From Stramenopiles sp. TOSAG23-2 (taxonomy: Eukaryota > Sar), in the NCBI GenBank assembly GCA_900128395.1, contig LT649906.1, forward strand, positions 1 through 11,716: a DNA stretch of 11,716 bases, written 5' to 3'. A program made the translations under genes and the position numbers. The notes under the pieces are model-generated. The model saw nothing but the letters and a program-made list of their open reading frames with translations. It was not told the DNA's origin and ran no database searches. Numbering within the stretch: position 1 is the first letter of the stretch; each line of letters begins with the position of its first letter. Shown piece by piece: positions 7,607-11,716 of this stretch.

Positions 7607-8060
7607 TGTATATTATGCTGTTTTATGTATTAAATAAAGTTGTTTATTCTATTTGTGGAAACAACCTATGTAATTGATGATAATGTAAATGTAAATCTCC
7701 AGTTCACTCAAAAATCATCCAATGTGTATGTACATATTGTGATTTCACATCATTATTATACAAGTTAAAGTTAAAGAAGTAATTATATTATTTTTTATTT
7801 TTTATCTTAACAACAACCACCTTACTCTCACATTACCTGGTATTACCTGTAATGTAAAATACCTCGTAAAATACTTAAGGGCTTTGGATTAACAACTTTA
7901 ATCAAAAAAATTTTAAATATTCATTATTATTCTAGAATTATATTTAAATATATTTAAACAAAAAAAGAAGGGCACGCAAGGAGGGAAGTTTCAAAAATCA
8001 AAACAGATTTTTATAAAAATACCAAGCTGGCAAGCCTTAGGCAAGAAGTTTTTCTTTTAT
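7607..8060. other. Upstream region of the UBA-like gene and 3' side of the LRR gene
   Basis: 454 bp of AT-rich DNA between two minus-strand genes. I see no ORF worth calling. A minus-strand AATAAATAAA overlaps the LRR gene's stop codon region at about 8052-8062. Two ATTACCTG motifs lie 10 bp apart (7832 and 7842), flanked by CATTAC and GTAATG. No clear TATA box stands out for the UBA-like gene. Confidence 0.5.
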
Positions 8061-8775
8061 TTATTTCATTGTACCCATTGTATAATGAATATTTTCACAA
8101 AAGCAATCAGGATCTGTTTCACCAACTTTAGAACAAACATAAGCCCCTTGGCTATCACTTCTATTTAAATAAAAACATGAAATTGGATAAGCTCCTTCCC
8201 GATTCTTAGTCTCATTTTGATTATTACATATAAATCGTTTATTTAAACCATTTGAATCCAATATTGCAAATTGGCAAGGTGGTGCCTTACGTGTTTCTTC
8301 TTGGCATTGAAAACCCCAACGCGATTCAAAAATGGACATGTTATTTATATTTTTTTTGTTTGCTGGCAAATTTAACTGGCAAAACACGTCTTTATTCAAA
8401 TGAAACATTGGCCCTGTAACATTAGTACCACGAAATGTCCCTCTTACAATTCTAGAACTTTTTATAAAGGATAACGGACCAGACAATAAAGGGTTATCTG
8501 AAAAACGTACTTCTACCAACTTGTTCATGTTCGACAAAACACTTAAATCTCCAGAAATTCCTTCGTTGTTGAAATATATGTATTTTAAATTCATCAATTT
8601 CCCCCATGACTGTGGAATCAATCTTTGTAGATACTTTTCTCTATTGCAATTTCTATTGTTAGAGAAGCTAATAGTGTACACCTCTTTCTGTATTTTTTGC
8701 TATTTCAGTAAATGTTTCTAAAGTAGTTTGTTGAATACTTCTTCCATCATTCACTATGATATCCTTCTTCTCCAT
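8061..8775 (-). CDS. Small leucine-rich-repeat, Cys-rich protein (two predicted exons)
   Basis: The main open frame (8687-8061) encodes about three leucine-rich repeats of the plant-like type: LIPQSWGKLMNLKYIYFNN, then GISGDLSVLSNMNKLVEVRF, then LLSGPLSFI. A Cys-rich region follows (eight Cys, ending DPDCFCEN) with N-glycosylation-like sites. The frame has no ATG ahead of the first repeat; its earliest in-frame ATG (8594) lies inside a repeat. I predict exon 1 at 8775-8755 (MEKKDII), an intron at 8754-8688, and exon 2 at 8687-8061, giving 215 residues. An in-frame TAG sits upstream of that ATG. No signal peptide or membrane helix is visible, although such Cys-rich LRR proteins are often secreted or at the cell surface. 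It may be a truncated receptor-like gene or pseudogene. The specific partner is unknown. Confidence 0.6.
8688..8754 (-). other. Predicted 67-nt intron in the LRR gene
   Basis: On the minus strand it starts GTGAATG and ends AAATACAG, with TTTACTGA as a branch-site candidate about 20 nt before the acceptor. Removing it keeps the frame and joins an ATG-initiated exon to the LRR frame. Without removal the upstream ATG frame ends at a TAG after 35 codons. GTGAAT is a weaker donor than GTATGT or GTAAGT. Confidence 0.5.
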
Positions 8776-9383
8776 TTTATATCGTATTATGGTATACTAT
8801 GTCTTAAAAAAAAAAAAGAACGGATACAAAATATTAAAATAAAAAACAAAACAAATACATATATATCTATATCTATCTTCAACAACAAATCATTTTGATT
8901 TATAATTATATATTATTTTTTATTGGAAAAATGATGTGAAGAAATCCTCCTGTGATGACTGAGAGTTTGTACTGTGCTACTACTATGCTGCTACTTACTA
9001 TAAACTTACATGTATTATTTTAAGCTGATGTGAGTGAGAAGAAATCCAGAAATGTGTACGTGCATTTTTGCTTTTTTCTGAATTTCTTTTTACCTTAAAT
9101 GGAAATCTATTATTAAACTATTATAACTAGATAACTAGTGATGGCCACGGCAAGAAAAACAATTCACGCCCGACCACGGCATCTGGGAAAAATCCACAAC
9201 CGACCACGGTTTGACGGCGTTTTTGACGCCGTCACTATAACTGTTTACTATTGAAAAAAATATCAAGCCTATTTAGTTCTATAGGCATATTCCGTTATAG
9301 CCGTTTCGCATGTTTCACACGTGTCCTCGATATAGACATTTTCCCACGAGAGGATACATCATCTACACAAAGAAATATTTGTA
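8776..9383. other. Intergenic region upstream of the LRR gene
   Basis: It starts with a 12-base A tract (about 8806-8817) and TATATCTATATC repeats. GATGTGA...AGAAATCC occurs at 8933-8947 and again, with a six-base insertion, at 9027-9047. The GC-rich repeat and hairpin at 9145-9234 follow, then a small stem-loop GCCTAT/ATAGGC (9267-9286) and a palindromic ACACGTGT (about 9317-9324) that fits a bHLH E-box. No gene is seen. Confidence 0.55.
9145..9234. repeat. Three CCACGG repeats at about 30-bp spacing plus a GC-rich hairpin
   Basis: CCACGG stands at 9145, 9174 and 9204; the last two are the longer CGACCACGG. Right after comes a perfect 9-bp stem, TGACGGCGT (9212-9220) and ACGCCGTCA (9226-9234), around a five-base loop. 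The block is an island of high GC in AT-rich spacer DNA. It could be a protein-binding array, the end of a mobile element, or a fragment of one. Confidence 0.7.
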
Positions 9384-9527
9384 ATGGATGATTGTACATC
9401 AAAAACGGGCGGTCTATCTCGTCTATCAGTTAAAAAAAGAAACAGAAGCTTTGAACACACCACTCTTCGTCAACCAACCATCAAACAACAAACAAACGTT
9501 TGCAGAAACAAACAAATACAGTTGTAA
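9384..9527 (+). CDS. Doubtful 47-residue ORF
   Basis: An ATG ORF starts MDDCTSKTGGLSRLSVKKRN and ends with TAA; it is basic and Gln/Thr-rich. The frame stays nearly open to 9725, interrupted only by TAA at 9525 and 9576. I recognise no family. The second half is rich in CAAACAACAAAC, which is more typical of a 5' UTR, so this may be an upstream ORF of the ORF at 9579 or no gene at all. Confidence 0.2.
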   Translation: MDDCTSKTGGLSRLSVKKRNRSFEHTTLRQPTIKQQTNVCRNKQIQL

Positions 9528-9578
9528 ACACCCATATTCAAAACTTTCGAATTGCCAAGCATACGCATACAATCATAA

Positions 9579-9725
9579 ATGGGTCGTGTTGCTGTTGGTC
9601 CCCAACGGGAAGAGTCGAAAGAGCGGCAGGTCGTTAATTTATATGAAGTTCTAGACGATAGATTTGCTCACGAGGGTTGTTGCAGGCCACTCGTTAGAAT
9701 GTTAACACACAATTTTACGAAATAA
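9579..9725 (+). CDS. Doubtful 48-residue ORF
   Basis: An ATG ORF in the same frame as the one at 9384 starts MGRVAVGPQREESKERQVVN and continues with LYEVLDDRF. Its composition and higher GC look more like coding sequence than the surroundings. A second Cys-containing half (EGCCRPLVRML) ends at TAA. No family is recognised. It could be a small protein, the first exon of a spliced gene, or a relic. Confidence 0.25.
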   Translation: MGRVAVGPQREESKERQVVNLYEVLDDRFAHEGCCRPLVRMLTHNFTK

Positions 9726-10056
9726 CATTTAACAAGATCTATAAAAAAGTGGAAGCAATGAGTTCGTGAGATACCTGGTATTAATAAAAAATTTTAAAAT
9801 ATTTTTATTTTTATAGACCAGAGTAAGAGAGAAAAATCCCTCTGTGTGTATATTTTATACCTGGTCGCAAATATTTATTAAGTTAGTCTCTATAATTTTA
9901 TTTTTTATTTTAGGATTCTAGTAACTAGATTGTTTTCTGCCATAATATGATATTTATGTGTGTGTGTGTGTGTGTGTGTGTGTGGTTTTTAAAGTGTATT
10001 GATATTACGAAATATTCGTATCATAGGTAAATATATATTACCAAAAATGTGTGCGT
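9726..10056. other. Intergenic region 3' of the acetyltransferase gene
   Basis: AT-rich spacer with no credible ORF. A GTGAGA at 9766 and a strong acceptor-like TTTTTATAG ending at 9816 would frame a 51-nt intron, but no sensible exons flank it. ATACCTGGT appears at 9771 and again near 9858. Confidence 0.5.
9957..9984. repeat. (TG)14 microsatellite
   Basis: Fourteen uninterrupted TG dinucleotides lie about 70 bp beyond the acetyltransferase stop codon. They could form Z-DNA and should be length-variable. Confidence 0.97.
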
Positions 10057-10692
10057 TCATCCAATATTCGCCCCCAAGCGCTCGCCTAAAAGTCTCAAAG
10101 CATTGAGATCTAGATTAAATGCAGTCTGAGTACCATGATCCTCTTTCGTCAACAACACACAACAGCCCATACTCTGGTAGAATGCTCGGCTGTTTTCATC
10201 GTCTACACACCAACAAAAAGCTTTCTCAACGGAGAACGCTTTTATTGCATGCGAAGCCGCTATGCACAGCATCCGCTTCCCTATTCCTCGTCGTTTCCAC
10301 TCAGGCAGTACATACAAACTCATTAATTCGACACTAAAGTCTTTTGTCATTATTCCAGAATCATTATTCTGTAGCTTCCTGCCTCGTTGGAAACGAGCAA
10401 AACCAACAATCTCAGGATATCCAGGGTACTTTACCGTTTCTGCAACAATATATACCTGGTCTGAACTGATGAGCCGTTTAGCCCAAATACCGTTCCATTT
10501 TGCATTGAAGTAAAACTCTGTTGGTGCATCTGCCTCCTCATAATACACAAACCCTGTAGAAAAAAAAACGCGCCTGATGTGGTCGCAGTCTTGCACTGTT
10601 CCTACTCTATATTGGATATGACACTCGGTAACAGGCTTTGGTTCCCATACCTTTTTAGTTGTGTCAACTGCATCTGATACTGCAGTGCTCAT
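10057..10692 (-). CDS. GNAT-family N-acetyltransferase
   Basis: This 211-residue protein should transfer acetyl from acetyl-CoA to an amine; the substrate cannot be told from sequence. The GNAT core runs from about residue 26 to 182. It includes VYIVAETV (80-87), EIVGFARFQRG, then the acetyl-CoA pyrophosphate-binding segment ELMSLYVLPEWKRRGIGKRM (122-141, the K-R-R-G-I-G loop, with Lys where Gln/Arg is usual). The conserved N..AFYQSMGC motif follows at 167-177. The C-terminal tail (190-211) is short and Leu-rich. Domain order and length are normal for the family. I chose the ATG at 10692. The frame is open further upstream but only to a TTG at 10728. There is no intron. An overlapping out-of-frame upstream ORF could lower translation. 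Fungal stand-alone GNATs often detoxify small amines, but that is inference. Confidence 0.88.
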   Translation of the reverse strand: MSTAVSDAVDTTKKVWEPKPVTECHIQYRVGTVQDCDHIRRVFFSTGFVYYEEADAPTEFYFNAKWNGIWAKRLISSDQVYIVAETVKYPGYPEIVGFARFQRGRKLQNNDSGIMTKDFSVELMSLYVLPEWKRRGIGKRMLCIAASHAIKAFSVEKAFCWCVDDENSRAFYQSMGCCVLLTKEDHGTQTAFNLDLNALRLLGERLGANIG

Positions 10693-10738
10693 AGATATTG
10701 GTAAAAAATGCCTCCTGATGTGCGTCAACCATAAGCAT
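10664..10738 (-). other. Upstream ORF overlapping the acetyltransferase start
   Basis: An ATG at 10738 opens a 24-codon frame (starting MLMVDAHQEA) that ends at TGA 10666-10664, 29 nt inside the main gene in another frame. The main ATG has T at -3, a weak context. If the transcript starts upstream of 10738, this would act as an inhibitory overlapping uORF. Confidence 0.35.
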
Positions 10739-10918
10739 ATATGTATATATGTTTTTGAAACTTTTTTTTTAAAAAGTATTATTATTATTTAGATTATTAT
10801 AAATTAATAATCCGTAAATAATAATAATATTATAAATAATAATAATCGTGGTGCAAAATGCAAAATCATCATCAAATAATTCAAAATATAATAGCTTGCA
10901 TACGCTATACTACTCGAA
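10739..10918. other. AT-rich region upstream of the acetyltransferase gene
   Basis: Mainly ATT/AAT trinucleotide-like sequence (about 10776-10847) and a T9 tract. No ORF. It probably contains the acetyltransferase promoter, though no specific element is clear. Confidence 0.45.
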
Positions 10919-10938
10919 GTGAAAATGGCACCTATCAA
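10919..10938. repeat. 20-bp motif repeated exactly at 11511-11530
   Basis: GTGAAAATGGCACCTATCAA occurs here and, base for base, at 11511-11530. The first 12 bases also occur inverted at 11376-11387. It looks like the end of a dispersed short repeat or a terminal inverted repeat. Confidence 0.9.
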
Positions 10939-11012
10939 CATGATGTAATCTATTTTATACTTATATTTAACCAAAATGACAAAAATGTATATTTTTAATT
11001 TTTTGATAACAT

Positions 11013-11246
11013 AAATTTCCGAAAATATTTATATTTTATTCAAGGCCACATCCATCAACTGTGGCACTGTGGCACATTCAAGTACAGCCAAAATGGCCAA
11101 AATACCACCCGGCACTCTCAACTATTCCAAAATTTCCGAAAATATTTATATTTTATTCAAGGCCACATCCATCAACTGTGGCACATACACACATACAGCC
11201 AAAATGGCCAAAATACCACCCGGAACTCTGAACTTTTCCAAAATCT
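11013..11246. repeat. Tandem duplication, unit about 114 bp
   Basis: Copy 1 (about 11013-11129) and copy 2 (about 11130-11246) both run from TTTCCGAAAATATTTATATT through CAAGGCCACATCCATCAACT to TACAGCCAAAATGGCCAAAA. They differ mainly by a small indel after CTGTGGCAC (offset falls from 117 to 111 bp). An ORF through the repeat is a by-product of its periodicity. Confidence 0.93.
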
Positions 11247-11338
11247 ATAGATGTCATTTTTGCCTTTTTGATAGGAAGCTTATACTTGTTAGTGCTCAAA
11301 TATTTCTATAGATGTCACGTCAGCAATTTTAGGTACAA

Positions 11339-11558
11339 AAATCGTACTTCTTAGAATATACTAATCTTTCCTAGTTGCCATTTTCACACCGAGTCTATTC
11401 GTCGCTTCGCTCCTCAGAGTGAAGTGCACGAAATAGACGAGGGCACCGTGTAGACGGAATCCATCATCGGAATCTAAATGGGAATCATGGAATCATCGCG
11501 GTGTGAAAATGTGAAAATGGCACCTATCAAATTAGATATACTCTATCAAGTACGATTT
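11339..11558. repeat. Foldback (MITE-like) element with nested hairpin
   Basis: The left arm 11339-11391 and the reverse complement of the right arm 11500-11558 align along most of their length: both start AAATCGTACTT and carry GCCATTTTCACACCG. The right arm has an extra eight bases (a doubled GTGAAAAT). Inside is a second imperfect hairpin, GTCTATTCGTCGCTTCGCTC (11393-11412) with 11417-11438, and four GGAATC motifs (11456, 11469, 11481, 11489). No ORF. This is typical architecture for a non-autonomous DNA element, but a target-site duplication is not evident. Confidence 0.75.
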
Positions 11559-11716
11559 AGGTAAGTACGAGGAACGAGGATACCTAAAAAAACGTGTATG
11601 GTGCTATGTGATTGTGTATTGTGGTCCATGTTGTGTACGTTGGCCCTTTTCCAAAACAGTCAGGACGCAGGACTAACCCATGATAGGGCCACGCTCAGTT
11701 TAAGTACAAGCCAACG
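11559..11716. other. Right-edge sequence, no gene recognised
   Basis: GTG/TGT-rich sequence followed by less AT-rich DNA. Nested inverted pairs are present: CGTTGGC (11638-11644) with GCCAACG (11710-11716), and TGGCCCT (11641-11647) with AGGGCCA (11685-11691). The second overlaps the first arm, so at most one forms at a time. Nothing coding can be supported. Confidence 0.4.

Noticed and set aside
9145-9210. CRISPR-like array from the 30-bp spacing of CCACGG sites
   Set aside because: The repeated core is only 6-9 bp with three copies, in eukaryotic DNA; no real repeat-spacer structure is present.
9525-9578. TAA read as a sense codon (ciliate-like code)
   Set aside because: The confident genes contain no internal TAA or TAG and end sensibly at TAA or TGA, so the standard code applies.
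9388-9654. 88-residue ORF starting at a second ATG in another frame
   Set aside because: It is a frame-overlap of the 9384 frame with low-complexity sequence and no recognised motif. It is not clearly better than the other frame, and neither is strong.
10057-10692. Functional pairing of the acetyltransferase with the histone deacetylase
   Set aside because: They are about 5 kb apart with unrelated genes between, and nothing in the acetyltransferase shows a histone substrate.
10693-10728. N-terminal extension of the acetyltransferase to 223 residues
   Set aside because: It would need a TTG start; the first in-frame ATG is at 10692 and the domain is complete from there.
11069-11311. 80-residue ORF in the right-hand repeat
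   Set aside because: Its repeated peptide (AKMAKIPPGTLN twice) simply reflects the tandem duplication in DNA, and its start and end carry no gene-like context.

Overview
The window looks like AT-rich nuclear DNA of a eukaryote with compact, mostly intron-free genes. A fungus, probably of an early-diverging (zygomycete- or chytrid-grade) lineage, is my best guess. The reasons are a class I histone deacetylase of the HDAC3/Hos2 type in one uninterrupted ORF, Asn-rich low-complexity protein, short 3' to 5' gene spacing, one likely 67-nt GT-AG intron with a fungal-style branch site, and long AT-rich spacers full of microsatellites and small inverted repeats. The assignment rests on general features only; another AT-rich opisthokont is not excluded. 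I see no rRNA, tRNA, CRISPR array, virus or complete transposon.

Layout, left to right. The left edge (1-55) is a perfect inverted copy of 55 bp from inside the first gene, possibly the start of a divergently oriented paralogue running off the window. At 1028-2434 (+) lies an unrecognised multi-pass membrane protein with an N-terminal IQ-like motif. A 1.4-kb spacer follows, holding a short direct repeat and one doubtful small ORF. At 3838-5193 (+) is the histone deacetylase. It converges on the minus-strand gene at 5729-7606, which encodes a C2-like, triple UBA-like protein with an Asn/Met-rich tail and a very recent internal duplication. Between these two genes, 24-bp perfect inverted arms each present an AATAAA signal to one of the converging genes. 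At 8061-8775 (-) is a small leucine-rich-repeat, Cys-rich protein that needs one intron to reach an ATG. The 8776-10056 stretch has a GC-rich repeat plus hairpin, two doubtful short ORFs and a (TG)14 tract. A GNAT-family N-acetyltransferase lies at 10057-10692 (-).

The last kilobase is non-coding repeat DNA: an approximately 114-bp tandem duplication, a large foldback (MITE-like) structure, and a 20-bp motif shared between them.

The genes do not form an obvious pathway. The deacetylase and the acetyltransferase act on different kinds of target as far as can be told, and their closeness may be chance. The most distinctive signals are the perfect inverted gene fragment at the left edge, the symmetrical poly(A)-bearing arms at the convergent 3' ends, the recently duplicated UBA cassette whose differences all change the protein, and the foldback element on the right.
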